Origin: Winogradskyella echinorum
GTDB lineage: Bacteria; Bacteroidota; Bacteroidia; Flavobacteriales; Flavobacteriaceae
NCBI RefSeq assembly: GCF_014297365.1
Contig: NZ_JACOQD010000002.1
Coordinates: 62,001 to 126,000, forward strand
Length of the DNA: 64,000 bases
Direction: 5' to 3'
Shown: positions 38,470 to 47,374 of the stretch, piece after piece
Layout of the letters: each line of letters opens with the position of its first letter
Numbering within the stretch: the first letter of the stretch is position 1
The notes under the pieces: model-generated
Told to the model about the DNA's origin: nothing
The model's input: the letters and a program-made list of their open reading frames with translations, nothing else
Databases searched by the model: none
Translations under genes and position numbers: made by a program

Positions 38470-39024
38470 CTAAAAATACTGCTTAACCTTACCCCAAACC
38501 GTTTTAGGTTTTATCATAAACTCTTCTTCGAGTTCTTCCATGGTTTTGTCATGATTATTAACCTTGTCAAACATTTTAGCCCTTATCAAATAAATAGAAG
38601 GAAAAATAATTGCCATTAATGGTAATAACCAAATTATGTCAAATTCATCTGTGTATCGAGCATCAAAATTTAATGCACTTATGAGTTGAAATGAAAACAT
38701 AGTTATTGGCACTAATAGAGCATGATACCACCAATGTTTACATGTGAAAAACCAAATTAGAGATAGTAATAAGGGTATGACTTTCATCGACAAAACCCAC
38801 ATCGCAACATTAGCACTTTCGTATTCAATACTTTTATATGTTCCAAAAATTGTTTCCCACTCTGCTTCTAACGGTACGTATTCGTATAAGTAAAACAAAA
38901 AGGGAGTAGCAGCTACAAATGATGCAACTATACTCCCTATAAGTATCCTTTTGTTGTAAGATTTTTTATCCGTGAGTCGGAACTTTAAGTTTTCTTTTGT
39001 CAACTTGTGTTGTAGTCTGTCCAT
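38470..39024 (-). CDS. Predicted four-helix membrane protein of unknown function
   Basis: A 184-residue protein with about four hydrophobic segments: IGSIVASFVAATPFLFYLY, NVAMWVLSMKVIPLLLSLIW, WYHALLVPITMFSFQLISAL and IIWLLPLMAIIFPSIYLI. The N-terminus is basic and the C-terminus is charged (KTMEELEEEFMIKPK), both probably cytoplasmic. I do not recognise a family. Its first 59 bases overlap, in a different frame, the end of the short secreted-peptide gene 38966-39109, suggesting translational coupling between the two. Confidence 0.6.
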   Translation of the reverse strand: MDRLQHKLTKENLKFRLTDKKSYNKRILIGSIVASFVAATPFLFYLYEYVPLEAEWETIFGTYKSIEYESANVAMWVLSMKVIPLLLSLIWFFTCKHWWYHALLVPITMFSFQLISALNFDARYTDEFDIIWLLPLMAIIFPSIYLIRAKMFDKVNNHDKTMEELEEEFMIKPKTVWGKVKQYF

Positions 39025-39109
39025 CTAAGTCAATAATGTTAGTTGCCTGTACAGTAAATAACATTCCTCCGAAGATAGCGATCGCTAGTACTAGTTTTTT
39101 AGCTTTCAT
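38966..39109 (-). CDS. Short secreted peptide (47 residues) with a Sec signal
   Basis: The frame runs from ATG 39107-39109 to TAA 38966-38968. The product starts MKAKKLVLAIAIFGGMLFT and continues VQATNIIDLDG, a textbook signal peptide (Lys-rich start, hydrophobic core, AxA-like VQA), leaving a mature peptide of about 24 residues ending KVPTHG. A complete flavobacterial promoter (39141-39172) points at it with a leader of about 25 bases, and the frame overlaps the start of the membrane-protein gene by 59 bases. These points argue for a real gene. Its function is unknown. Confidence 0.65.
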   Translation of the reverse strand: MKAKKLVLAIAIFGGMLFTVQATNIIDLDGQTTTQVDKRKLKVPTHG

Positions 39110-39140
39110 AATTTAAGGGATTTTAATTAATTAATTACGT

Positions 39141-39172
39141 CAAAAGTAAGCGCATTGTTAAAGGCTTACAAA
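39141..39172 (-). promoter_or_regulatory. Complete flavobacterial promoter for the short-peptide/membrane-protein pair
   Basis: On the minus strand TTTG (39169-39172), 20 bases, then TACTTTTG (39141-39148) matches TTTG-N17-23-TAnnTTTG exactly. Transcription would begin near 39134, 25 bases before the short-peptide ATG. A second overlapping -7-like box, TACGTTTG, spans 39169-39176. Confidence 0.7.
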
Positions 39173-39267
39173 CGTAAAACTGTTAAAGTCCAAGAAATTT
39201 TGAGGTCTCCATTACGGTTTTCCCGTAAAAGGTGTGCTATCTTGTAAGAATAGTTATAAAAATTTAT

Positions 39268-39732
39268 CTAAAAATTTTCTGTTGTCATGGCTGTATTTTC
39301 GGTTAAATGTTTAGTGTTTATAGTTAATTTGAGGGATCTTTTATTGTCTTGTAAGTCGGTAATAGTAATGGTTTGCGTGTCTTCTGGTAATAGGGCTTCA
39401 ATACGCTCTGGCCATTCCATAAATAACCAATGCTCACTACTTAAATAATCTTCTATACCAAAATTGTAAGCTTCATCTACGGATTCTATTCTATAGAAGT
39501 CAAAATGATAGACTTTATCGTTAGGTATAGTGTATTCATTTACTATAGAAAAGGTTGGGCTAGTTGCAACGTCTGTACTATGCATAGCTTTTAAAAGTGC
39601 ATTTATAAACGTGGTTTTACCAGCTCCCATACCACCATTAAACAATATTGTCTTAGACTCTAAATGCTCTAAAACGCTGGCGGCAATGGCATCAATATCT
39701 TTTATGTGGTATGTTAACTCTATAGTTTTCAA
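39268..39732 (-). CDS. tsaE: tRNA threonylcarbamoyladenosine biosynthesis ATPase TsaE
   Basis: A 154-residue P-loop ATPase needed for the t6A modification of ANN-decoding tRNAs with TsaB and TsaD. FNGGMGAGKTTFINALLKAM near residues 31-50 is Walker A; ATSPTFSIVNEY and HFDFYRIES are the family switch motifs; FMEWPERIEALLP is the conserved C-terminal signature. The start appears to be TTG (39730-39732): an in-frame stop lies four codons upstream and there is no ATG between. It lies between porX (upstream, 199 bases) and the short-peptide gene, in an arrangement shared by many flavobacteria. Confidence 0.92.
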   Translation of the reverse strand: MKTIELTYHIKDIDAIAASVLEHLESKTILFNGGMGAGKTTFINALLKAMHSTDVATSPTFSIVNEYTIPNDKVYHFDFYRIESVDEAYNFGIEDYLSSEHWLFMEWPERIEALLPEDTQTITITDLQDNKRSLKLTINTKHLTENTAMTTENF

Positions 39733-39931
39733 TGTATTCTTTTAAAAATAATAGGATACAATGTTAACAATAAAAATTTGGAAATCCTAGAAAAAAGTGT
39801 ATTTCATCGGTTTTTTTTGCATTTTAAGGATTTGGTCATTAACCCACTTTATAAGAATAATGTATAAGAGGATACAATGAATTCATAAAGAATTAATCTA
39901 TTGGTAAAATTTTATTATGTAAAAATCAACA

Positions 39932-41479
39932 CTATTTAGGATCTAAAACCACAAATGGAATAATCATTTCCTCCAAAGAAACACCACCATGTTGATAAGT
40001 GTTTCTGTAATAACTGACATAATGGTTGAAGTTATTAGGATAAGCTAAAAACAAATCACTTTTTGCAAATATAAATGAGCTACTCATAGATAAGGATGGC
40101 AAATGTACAGACTTTGGGTCTTTTACTGCTAGCACATCTTTATCTTGGTAAGTAAGACTGCGACCTGTTTTATAACGTAGGTTTAAACTCGTATCTCTAT
40201 CTCCAATTACTTTAGAAGGAGAGGTAACGTTTATAGTGCCGTGATCTGTGGTTAAAATGAGTTTAAAACCAAGTTGTTGTGATAATTGAATCATCTCAAG
40301 TAAAGGTGAGTTTTTAAACCAACTAACTGTTAATGAGCGATAAGCTTTATCATTAGAGGCCAATTCCTTAACAACTTCCATCTCAGTTTTTGAGTGAGAG
40401 AGCATATCTACAAAATTGTAAACAACGACATTAAGGTCATTATCTTTTAAGGACTTAAAGTTCTCTACTAATTTTTTACCAGACTTTAAATTTGTGATTT
40501 TATGATACTCGTGCTTAATATGATTTAATCCTAAGCGCTTTAACTGTTCTCTTAAAAAATCACCTTCATGTAAATTTTTACCTCCTTCATCAGTATCGTT
40601 CTTCCAATATTGAGGAAATAAACTTTCCATGTCAGCAGGCATTAATCCAGAAAATATGGCGTTACGAGCATATTGTGTGGCTGTAGGCAGAATACTAAAA
40701 AAAGATAATTCTGAAGCCTTCTTGTAATAATTGTTCACTATAGGTTCAAAGGCTTTCCACTGATCGTATCGTAAATTATCAATAACAATTAATAACGTAG
40801 GTTGTTTGTCACTTAATTCTGGTACTACTTTGTCTTTAAAAAGTGTGTGCGACATTACAGGTGCATCTGTATTGGGTTGAAACCAATTTTCGTAATTTTT
40901 CTCAATAAATTTTCCGAATTGAAGATTAGCTTCAGTTTTTTGAGATTCTAAAATTTGGGTCATACCAACATCCTCAATGCTTTCAAGCTGTAATTCCCAA
41001 TAGATGAGTTTTTGATATAAATCTACCCATTCCTCATAAGAATTTACTATAGACAAATCCATTGAAATCTTTCTAAATTCTTGTTGATAGTTAGAAGTTG
41101 TTTTTTCAGAGACTAAGCGCGAATGGTCTAAATTCTTTTTTAAACTCAATAAAATCTGATTAGGGTTTACAGGTTTAATTAAATAATCAGCAATTTTATT
41201 ACCAATGGCTTCTTCCATTATATATTCCTCTTCACTTTTTGTAATCATTACAACAGGAAGGTTGGCTCTACGTTCTTTAATTTCATTAAGCGTTTCTAAA
41301 CCAGTTAGTCCAGGCATATTTTCGTCTAAAAAAACAATATCAAAGTTAGTATCGTTTATTATCTCTAAGGCTTCCGTTCCACTTTGGCAAGTGGTAACCT
41401 CATATTGTTTTTGTTCTAAAAAGAGAATATGTGGCTTTAATAAATCGATTTCATCGTCAACCCAAAGAATATTTATCAT
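39932..41479 (-). CDS. porX: PorX: response regulator with PglZ domain, regulator of type IX secretion
   Basis: A 515-residue protein: CheY-like receiver (residues 1-~120) with LWVDDE, phospho-acceptor Asp52 in VFLDENMPG and the conserved Lys in LIKPVNP; a helical linker; and a PglZ domain of the alkaline-phosphatase superfamily (~200-515) with LLIVIDNLRYDQW, LTTDHGTINVTSPS and YRNTYQHGGVSLEEMI supplying metal ligands. PorX is the T9SS response regulator, acting with the PorY kinase and, in Porphyromonas, with sigma factor SigP. Its presence fits the T9SS cargo protein encoded about 6 kb away. Transcription is divergent from the HD hydrolase gene. Confidence 0.94.
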   Translation of the reverse strand: MINILWVDDEIDLLKPHILFLEQKQYEVTTCQSGTEALEIINDTNFDIVFLDENMPGLTGLETLNEIKERRANLPVVMITKSEEEYIMEEAIGNKIADYLIKPVNPNQILLSLKKNLDHSRLVSEKTTSNYQQEFRKISMDLSIVNSYEEWVDLYQKLIYWELQLESIEDVGMTQILESQKTEANLQFGKFIEKNYENWFQPNTDAPVMSHTLFKDKVVPELSDKQPTLLIVIDNLRYDQWKAFEPIVNNYYKKASELSFFSILPTATQYARNAIFSGLMPADMESLFPQYWKNDTDEGGKNLHEGDFLREQLKRLGLNHIKHEYHKITNLKSGKKLVENFKSLKDNDLNVVVYNFVDMLSHSKTEMEVVKELASNDKAYRSLTVSWFKNSPLLEMIQLSQQLGFKLILTTDHGTINVTSPSKVIGDRDTSLNLRYKTGRSLTYQDKDVLAVKDPKSVHLPSLSMSSSFIFAKSDLFLAYPNNFNHYVSYYRNTYQHGGVSLEEMIIPFVVLDPK

Positions 41480-41486
41480 GTTGTGG

Positions 41487-41519
41487 TATATTTGTTTTCA
41501 AACTGGTTTAAGCCAGTTT
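41487..41519 (+). promoter_or_regulatory. TATATTTG box followed by a terminator-like hairpin between porX and the HD gene
   Basis: TATATTTG (41487-41494) fits the -7 consensus on the plus strand, about 46 bases before the TTG start of the HD gene. Just downstream AAACTGG (41500-41506) pairs with CCAGTTT (41513-41519), followed by a T run. The hairpin would lie in the HD gene leader or close to the porX promoter. No good -33 TTTG is seen. Confidence 0.38.
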
Positions 41520-41540
41520 TTTAATTAAAATTTTAAAATT

Positions 41541-42770
41541 TTGCCTACAAATAATAAGCTAAAGATATTTAACGATCCAATTTACGGATTTATTACGATT
41601 CCTAATTCGTTAATTTTCGATATAATTCAGCACAAATATTTCCAAAGGTTGCGTCGTATTAGTCAAATGGGATTGTCTTATTTGGTATATCCTGGCGCAC
41701 ATCATACACGTTTTCATCATGCACTTGGTAGTATGCATTTAATGCAAAAAGCTGTCAATGTACTTCGTTTTAAGGGAGTTGCGATTTCAAATGATGAAGA
41801 AAATGGTTTGCTTATTGCCATTTTATTACACGATATTGGTCATGGGCCATTTTCTCATGCCATGGAGCATAGCATTGTAAATGATATTTCTCACGAAGAA
41901 ATTTCTTTGCGTTTTATGGAAGAACTCAATACAGAGTTTAACGGAAGTTTAACGTTAGCCATTTCAATATTTAAAGGAGAATACCCTCGTAAATATATGT
42001 GCCAGCTTATATCTAGCCAATTAGATATGGATAGAGCAGACTATTTAAAACGCGATAGTTTTTACACAGGTGTTGCAGAAGGTAATATTAATAGCGAGCG
42101 CTTAATTACCATGCTCAACGTAGTTGATGGGCAATTGGTTATTGAAGAAAAAGGCGTGTATAGTGCAGAAAAGTTTTTGGTAGCAAGACGCTTTATGTAT
42201 TGGCAAGTGTATTTGCACAAAACTAGTTTGGTAGCGGAACAATTATTAACGCGAATTTTAAAACGCGCCAAAGAATTAGTAAACCAAGGTAAAGTATTAC
42301 AATGCAGTAAAGCCTTATTGTTTTTCTTAAATTCTGAAAGAGGTGGCAATAGCTTTAATAATGAAACCTTAGCTATATTCGCAAAATTAGATGATTACGA
42401 TATCGTTTCTGCAATGAAAGATTGGCAAACCAATGATGATTTTGTATTGAGCAATCTGTGTGAAATGATTATAAATAGAGACTTGCTGAAAGTAAAGCTA
42501 AAGAACAAACCAATAAAAACATCAGAGTTAATAGCGCATTCTAATGCGTTAATGGAAAAACACAATATCTCGAAGTCTGAAGCTGATTATTTTGTGTTTC
42601 AAGGAGAGATAACAAACCAAGCCTATCAGAATAAAAAGCAAAACATAAATATTTTATTAAAGTCTGGTAAAATTAAAGATATAGCCAAAGTCTCAGACCA
42701 ATTAAACTTAAAAGCGCTAAGTAAACCTGTCACTAAATATTATATGTGCTATCCTAAAAAGAAAATGTAA
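41541..42770 (+). CDS. HD-domain phosphohydrolase (dGTPase-like)
   Basis: A 409-residue metal-dependent HD-superfamily protein. YFQRLRRISQMGLSYLVYPG and HHTRFHHALGSMHLMQKAV hold the first histidines, LLHDIGHGPFSHAMEHSIV near residues 95-113 is the HD pair, and SSQLDMDRADYLKRDSFYTG the final aspartate block. This is the SAMHD1/dGTPase-like HD group common in Bacteroidota; likely substrates are nucleotides, not proven here. The start is TTG at 41541-41543: an in-frame stop lies five codons upstream and no ATG is available. It is divergent from porX and upstream of the lipid A block. Confidence 0.86.
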   Translation: MPTNNKLKIFNDPIYGFITIPNSLIFDIIQHKYFQRLRRISQMGLSYLVYPGAHHTRFHHALGSMHLMQKAVNVLRFKGVAISNDEENGLLIAILLHDIGHGPFSHAMEHSIVNDISHEEISLRFMEELNTEFNGSLTLAISIFKGEYPRKYMCQLISSQLDMDRADYLKRDSFYTGVAEGNINSERLITMLNVVDGQLVIEEKGVYSAEKFLVARRFMYWQVYLHKTSLVAEQLLTRILKRAKELVNQGKVLQCSKALLFFLNSERGGNSFNNETLAIFAKLDDYDIVSAMKDWQTNDDFVLSNLCEMIINRDLLKVKLKNKPIKTSELIAHSNALMEKHNISKSEADYFVFQGEITNQAYQNKKQNINILLKSGKIKDIAKVSDQLNLKALSKPVTKYYMCYPKKKM

Positions 42771-42781
42771 TCCTTTTTTTC

Positions 42782-42789
42782 TATTTTTG
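42782..42789 (+). promoter_or_regulatory. Possible -7 box (TATTTTTG) upstream of lpxD
   Basis: TATTTTTG followed by C is the usual form of the flavobacterial -7 element. It lies 12 bases after the HD gene stop and about 150 bases before lpxD, so a long leader would result. No -33 TTTG at the expected spacing. Confidence 0.3.
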
Positions 42790-42936
42790 CGAAAGCCAAC
42801 AGATACTTTAAAAATAACTAATTGAAATATTGGTACTCAAAACTCAATGCTAAAAGCGAATCATTATTTGAAATGTTCCATGTATATACTAAGCGTAGTC
42901 GAAGTAGGATCATTTTAGAATAATAGATATTAATAC

Positions 42937-43965
42937 ATGAAATTTACAGCAGAACAAATAGCAGGAATATTAGAAGGAACAGTAGTTGGCGACCCAAATA
43001 TTGAGGTTTTTAAGTTGTCTAAAATTGAAGAAGGTTCTAAAGGATCTTTATCATTTTTATCAAACGATAAATACACACCTTATATTTATAAAACTGAAGC
43101 CTCTATTACAATAGTAAATTCAGATTTTGAACCAGAAAAACCTATAACAACTACTTTAATAAAAGTAGAAGATGCATATGAAGGTTTTTCTAAATTATTA
43201 GAATACTACAACCAAATTAAGTTGAATAAATTTGGGATAGAACAACCATGTTTTATTTCAGAAACAACTAAAACTCCAGAAAACATATATATTGGTGCTT
43301 TTGCTTACATTGGTAGTAATGTAGAAATTGGAGAAAATGTAAAGATTTTTCCTAATGCGTACATTGGAGATAATGTGAAATTAGGTGATAATACAATTGT
43401 GTTTGCAGGCGGAAAGGTCTATTCAGACTGTGTTATTGGCAATAATTGTGTAATAAACTCTGGTGCTATAATTGGAGCAGATGGATTTGGATTTGCACCT
43501 AGTAAAGCAGGTGAATATTCTAAGATTCCACAAATAGGCAATGTTATATTAGAAGATTATGTAGATGTTGGTGCTGGTACTACAATAGATAGAGCAACAA
43601 TGGGTTCAACCATTATAAGATCTGGTGTAAAATTAGATAATCAAATACAGATTGCTCATAATGTGGAAATCGGAAAAAATACAGTAATTGCTGCTCAAAC
43701 AGGTGTTGCTGGATCTACCAAAATTGGTGCTGGCTGTCTTATTGGAGGACAAGTAGGTATTGCAGGTCATTTGGTAATAGGAAATAATGTTAGAGTGCAA
43801 GCGCAATCTGGTATTGGAAGAAATGTAAAAGATAATGAGATTTTACAAGGCTCACCATCTTTTGGATATTCCGATTGGAGTAAGTCTTATGTACATTTTA
43901 AAAATTTACCAAAGCTTGTTAAAACGATAGACAAATTAGAAAAAAAAGTAGATGGCAATAATTAA
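42937..43965 (+). CDS. lpxD: UDP-3-O-(3-hydroxyacyl)glucosamine N-acyltransferase
   Basis: A 342-residue acyltransferase adding the N-linked hydroxyacyl chain in lipid A synthesis. The N-terminal uridine-binding domain (1-~100, [19 protein letters not shown]) is followed by a left-handed beta-helix of hexapeptide repeats ([20 protein letters not shown]) and the catalytic region [20 protein letters not shown] with His241. It is first in the block lpxD, lpxC-fabZ, lpxA and overlaps lpxC-fabZ by 14 bases. A second LpxD-like protein is encoded at 47375-48310. Confidence 0.94.
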   Translation: MKFTAEQIAGILEGTVVGDPNIEVFKLSKIEEGSKGSLSFLSNDKYTPYIYKTEASITIVNSDFEPEKPITTTLIKVEDAYEGFSKLLEYYNQIKLNKFGIEQPCFISETTKTPENIYIGAFAYIGSNVEIGENVKIFPNAYIGDNVKLGDNTIVFAGGKVYSDCVIGNNCVINSGAIIGADGFGFAPSKAGEYSKIPQIGNVILEDYVDVGAGTTIDRATMGSTIIRSGVKLDNQIQIAHNVEIGKNTVIAAQTGVAGSTKIGAGCLIGGQVGIAGHLVIGNNVRVQAQSGIGRNVKDNEILQGSPSFGYSDWSKSYVHFKNLPKLVKTIDKLEKKVDGNN

Positions 43966-45358
43966 AACGGAAACGAAACAAAAAACCATTGAAAAAGAAG
44001 TAACGCTAAAAGGTGTTGGACTTCATACAGGTGCAGATGTAACCTTAGTTTTTAAACCAGGAGCAGAAAATTCAGGTTTTCTTTTTGAGCGTATTGACCT
44101 CGAAGGAAGCCCTAAAATTGAAGCTGACGCAAATTATGTTACCAATACGCAACGCGGAACTTGCCTAGAAAGAAATGGTGTAACCATACAAACATGCGAA
44201 CATGTTTTAGCAGCTTTGGTCGGTTTAGACATAGATAATGCCATCATAGAGCTAAATGCTTCCGAGCCACCAATTATGGATGGTTCTTCAAAATTCTTTG
44301 TAGAGGCTTTAGAAAAAGCGGGTGTTGTTGAGCAAGATGCATTAAGAGAAGAATATGTGGTAACAGAAGTTATTTCATATTCCGACGAAGAAACAGGAAG
44401 TGAAATTATTTTAATGCCATCTAATTCTTACCAAGTAACAACAATGGTAGATTTTGGCACCAAAGTTTTAGGTACTCAAAACGCTACACTGAACAATATT
44501 TTAGATTTTAAATCTGAAATTGCAAACGCTAGGACTTTTAGTTTTTTGCATGAAATAGAAATGCTTCTAGAAAATGGGTTAATAAAAGGTGGTGACTTAA
44601 ACAATGCCATTGTTTATGTAGATAAGGAATTATCTTCAGAGACAATGGAAAAACTTAGAATCGCCTTTAATAAGGAAGAAATTGCTGTAAAACAGAACGG
44701 TATTTTAGACAACCTTACTTTGCACCATCCTAATGAAGCAGCAAGACATAAGCTTCTAGATGTTATTGGAGATTTAGCTTTAGTGGGTACAAGGATTAGA
44801 GGTAAGGTTATTGCTAACAAACCTGGACACTTTGTAAACACTCAGTTTGCTAAAAAGATTTCTAAACTGATAAAAAACGAAAGACGTAATAATGTACCAC
44901 AAATAGATTTGAATTCGGCACCATTAATGGATGTCAATCAAATAATGGATATGTTACCACATAGACAGCCTTTCTTATTGCTAGATAAGGTTTTTGAGTT
45001 AACAGAGAACCATGTCATAGGAATGAAAAATGTAACCATGAACGAAGAGTTCTTCAAAGGTCATTTTCCAGGGCAACCTGTAATGCCAGGTGTGTTAATT
45101 GTTGAAGCTATGGCGCAAACAGGTGGTATTTTAGTATTAAGTACAGTGCCAGACCCAGAAAACTATTTAACTTTTTTCATGAAAATGGATAATGTAAAGT
45201 TTAAGCAAAAAGTAGTTCCTGGTGATACACTAATTTTTAAATGCTCATTAATTACTCCAATACGAAGAGGTATTTGTCATATGCAAGGTTATGCATATGC
45301 CAACGGAAAATTATGTGCTGAGGCTGAATTAATGGCCCAAATTTCAAAAGTAAAATAA
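43952..45358 (+). CDS. lpxC/fabZ: Fused UDP-3-O-acyl-GlcNAc deacetylase / 3-hydroxyacyl-ACP dehydratase
   Basis: A 468-residue fusion typical of Bacteroidota. The LpxC part (1-~310) deacetylates UDP-3-O-acyl-GlcNAc with zinc: [26 protein letters not shown] (zinc histidine), [12 protein letters not shown] and [11 protein letters not shown]. The FabZ part (~320-468) dehydrates hydroxyacyl-ACP: [13 protein letters not shown] and [20 protein letters not shown] with the catalytic His and Glu. The fusion ties lipid A commitment to fatty acid elongation. It overlaps lpxD at its start and is 6 bases from lpxA. Confidence 0.95.
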   Translation: MAIIKTETKQKTIEKEVTLKGVGLHTGADVTLVFKPGAENSGFLFERIDLEGSPKIEADANYVTNTQRGTCLERNGVTIQTCEHVLAALVGLDIDNAIIELNASEPPIMDGSSKFFVEALEKAGVVEQDALREEYVVTEVISYSDEETGSEIILMPSNSYQVTTMVDFGTKVLGTQNATLNNILDFKSEIANARTFSFLHEIEMLLENGLIKGGDLNNAIVYVDKELSSETMEKLRIAFNKEEIAVKQNGILDNLTLHHPNEAARHKLLDVIGDLALVGTRIRGKVIANKPGHFVNTQFAKKISKLIKNERRNNVPQIDLNSAPLMDVNQIMDMLPHRQPFLLLDKVFELTENHVIGMKNVTMNEEFFKGHFPGQPVMPGVLIVEAMAQTGGILVLSTVPDPENYLTFFMKMDNVKFKQKVVPGDTLIFKCSLITPIRRGICHMQGYAYANGKLCAEAELMAQISKVK

Positions 45359-45364
45359 TAATAT

Positions 45365-46150
45365 ATGAACCAACCGTTAGCATATGTGCATCCAGGCGCA
45401 AAAATTGCAAAAAATGTGGTTATAGAACCCTTTACAACTATACATAATAATGTAAAGATTGGTGAAGGAACTTGGATTGGAAGTAACGTTACAATAATGG
45501 AAGGAGCGCGCATCGGAAAAAACTGTAATATTTTTCCAGGTGCAGTAATTTCTGCCGTGCCTCAAGATTTAAAATACAACGACGAGGATACCACTGTAGA
45601 AATAGGTAATAATGTTACAATAAGAGAATGTGTAACAATTAATAGAGGTACAACTGACAAAATGAAAACCGTCATTGGTGACAATTGTTTAATTATGGCA
45701 TATTGCCACATTGCGCACGATTGTATTGTTGGTAATAACTGTATTTTTTCTAATAACAGTACATTAGCTGGTCATATTAATGTTGGCGATTATGTAGTTT
45801 TAGCAGGTATGACAGCTGTTCATCAATTTTGTTCTATAGGTAACCATGCGTTTGTCACTGGTGGTTCGTTAGTGCGTAAAGATGTGCCTCCTTATGTAAA
45901 AGCTGCTCGTGAGCCTTTATCTTATGTTGGGATAAATTCGGTTGGATTGAGACGAAGAGGCTATAGCTCTGAAAAAATTAGAGAAATTCAAGATATATAT
46001 AGAATTTTATATCAAAAGAACTATAATAACACACAAGCTTCAGATTTAATAGAAGCAGAAATGGAAGCCACTCCAGAGCGCGATGAAATTCTTCAATTTA
46101 TTAAGAATTCGCATCGAGGCATTATGAAAGGCTATTTTAAATCAAATTGA
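45365..46150 (+). CDS. lpxA: UDP-N-acetylglucosamine O-acyltransferase
   Basis: A 261-residue left-handed beta-helix acyltransferase for the first step of lipid A synthesis. AYVHPGAKIAKNVVIEPFTT starts the hexapeptide repeats, AYCHIAHDCIVGNNCIFSNN carries the catalytic-base histidine region, VHQFCSIGNHAFVTGGS is the acyl-length and UDP-contact block, and YVGINSVGLRRRGYSSEKI opens the C-terminal helices. The length is the family norm. It forms an operon with lpxD and lpxC-fabZ upstream and efp 49 bases downstream. Confidence 0.95.
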   Translation: MNQPLAYVHPGAKIAKNVVIEPFTTIHNNVKIGEGTWIGSNVTIMEGARIGKNCNIFPGAVISAVPQDLKYNDEDTTVEIGNNVTIRECVTINRGTTDKMKTVIGDNCLIMAYCHIAHDCIVGNNCIFSNNSTLAGHINVGDYVVLAGMTAVHQFCSIGNHAFVTGGSLVRKDVPPYVKAAREPLSYVGINSVGLRRRGYSSEKIREIQDIYRILYQKNYNNTQASDLIEAEMEATPERDEILQFIKNSHRGIMKGYFKSN

Positions 46151-46199
46151 TTTTGAGAAATAACTCAAAAATTATATAACACAACAATTAAACAATTAT

Positions 46200-46766
46200 A
46201 TGGCAAGTACTTCAGACATCAGAAACGGATTATGCATAAAATATAATCACGATATATATAAAATCATTGAATTTCTTCATGTAAAACCAGGTAAAGGACC
46301 TGCTTTTGTAAGAACAAAATTAAAAAGTGTAACTACTGGTAAAGTTATAGATAATACCTTTTCTGCAGGACATAAAATTGATGATGTACGTGTAGAAACA
46401 CACAAGTTTCAGTTTTTGTATAATGATGGTGAATTTTACCATTTTATGAATGAAGCTGATTATACGCAGATTAGATTATTAGAATCTGCTTTAGATAGTC
46501 CAGATTTAATGAAAGAAGGTGAGATTGTAACTATACAAATAAATACTGAAGATAATATGCCATTGTCTGTAGATATGCCTGCAACGGTGATTTTAGAAGT
46601 AACAGCTACTGAGCCTGGTGTAAAAGGAAACACGGCTACAAATGCTACAAAACCAGCAACAGTAGAAACAGGTGCTACAGTTAATGTACCTTTATTTATC
46701 AACGAAGGAGATAAAATTAAAGTTGAAACAGATAAAGGAACATATAAAGAACGTATAAAGGAGTAA
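46200..46766 (+). CDS. efp: Translation elongation factor P
   Basis: A 188-residue protein of the three-beta-barrel EF-P family that rescues ribosomes stalled at polyproline. HVKPGKGPAFVRTKLKSVTT shows the loop with Lys32, the position modified in many bacteria, and the C-terminus KVETDKGTYKERIKE matches the family. The start is the ATG at 46200. The gene lies between lpxA and a lipoprotein gene, a common flavobacterial arrangement. No EpmA/EpmB-type modification gene is in the window, so the state of Lys32 is unknown. Confidence 0.95.
   Translation: MASTSDIRNGLCIKYNHDIYKIIEFLHVKPGKGPAFVRTKLKSVTTGKVIDNTFSAGHKIDDVRVETHKFQFLYNDGEFYHFMNEADYTQIRLLESALDSPDLMKEGEIVTIQINTEDNMPLSVDMPATVILEVTATEPGVKGNTATNATKPATVETGATVNVPLFINEGDKIKVETDKGTYKERIKE
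46758..46765 (+). promoter_or_regulatory. Shine-Dalgarno-like AAAGGAG at the end of efp
   Basis: AAAGGAG overlaps the efp stop and lies about 7 bases before the ATG of the following lipoprotein gene. Purine-rich ribosome-binding sites of this strength are rare in Bacteroidota, and nothing similar precedes the neighbouring genes. It could be chance, since the bases also encode the final Lys-Glu of EF-P. Confidence 0.35.
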
Positions 46767-46771
46767 TATTG

Positions 46772-47371
46772 ATGAAAAAAATTACAAGTATTGCCTTAAT
46801 TTGTATAATGGTTTCATTAACCAGCTGTTTGGAGATGATAGATCAGGCAGCAAAGAAGGCATCAGAACAAAGTTCTGAATCTTTATCTAAAGAAGATTAT
46901 AAAACCATATCAGTAGAGAATTTATATAGTTTAGATGTACCAAATTATATGAAGGAGATGAAAAGCCTTCATGATGAGGCATCACTTGAGTATGCTAATA
47001 TCTTTAAAGATGCTTATTCTGTAGTTATACACGAAAATAAACAAGAATTTATTGACATTTTTAAAGAGATTGATGAGTATGACTCTGAGCTTTCTCCTGT
47101 AGAAAATTATGTAATGGTGCAGAAACAAATGTTTCAAGAGAGTATAGACGATTTTAAATTTCAAGATTACGGTTTAAAAAAAATCAACGATTATCCTGCA
47201 AGACAAATAAAAGTATCTGGAATAATTGATGGTATAGATATTAAATACGTTGTCGCTTTTATTGAAGGCGAGGATTATATCTATATGATAATGAATTGGA
47301 CAAGTGGTGAGCGCTTTAGTAAAATGGAGAACACATTTGAATACATTACAGGGACTTTCAAATTATTATAA
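46772..47371 (+). CDS. Lipoprotein of unknown function
   Basis: A 199-residue protein starting MKKITSIALICIMVSLTSC, with a lipobox (LTSC) and lipidation at Cys19. The mature part is acidic and mixed helix/strand, ending in IDIKYVVAFIEGEDYIYMIM and WTSGERF, which resembles periplasmic PsbP/MOG1-like folds of small stress lipoproteins. I do not recognise a specific family. The ATG at 46772-46774 is preferred over a TTG one codon upstream because AAAGGAG precedes it. It lies in an operon between efp and the second lpxD. Confidence 0.72.
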   Translation: MKKITSIALICIMVSLTSCLEMIDQAAKKASEQSSESLSKEDYKTISVENLYSLDVPNYMKEMKSLHDEASLEYANIFKDAYSVVIHENKQEFIDIFKEIDEYDSELSPVENYVMVQKQMFQESIDDFKFQDYGLKKINDYPARQIKVSGIIDGIDIKYVVAFIEGEDYIYMIMNWTSGERFSKMENTFEYITGTFKLL

Positions 47372-47374
47372 ACC

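Noticed and set aside
42888-42907. AAGCGTAGTCGAAG near lpxD as a regulatory site
   Set aside because: It resembles dispersed flavobacterial intergenic sequence and shares only a short core with 37136-37153; not enough to call a site.
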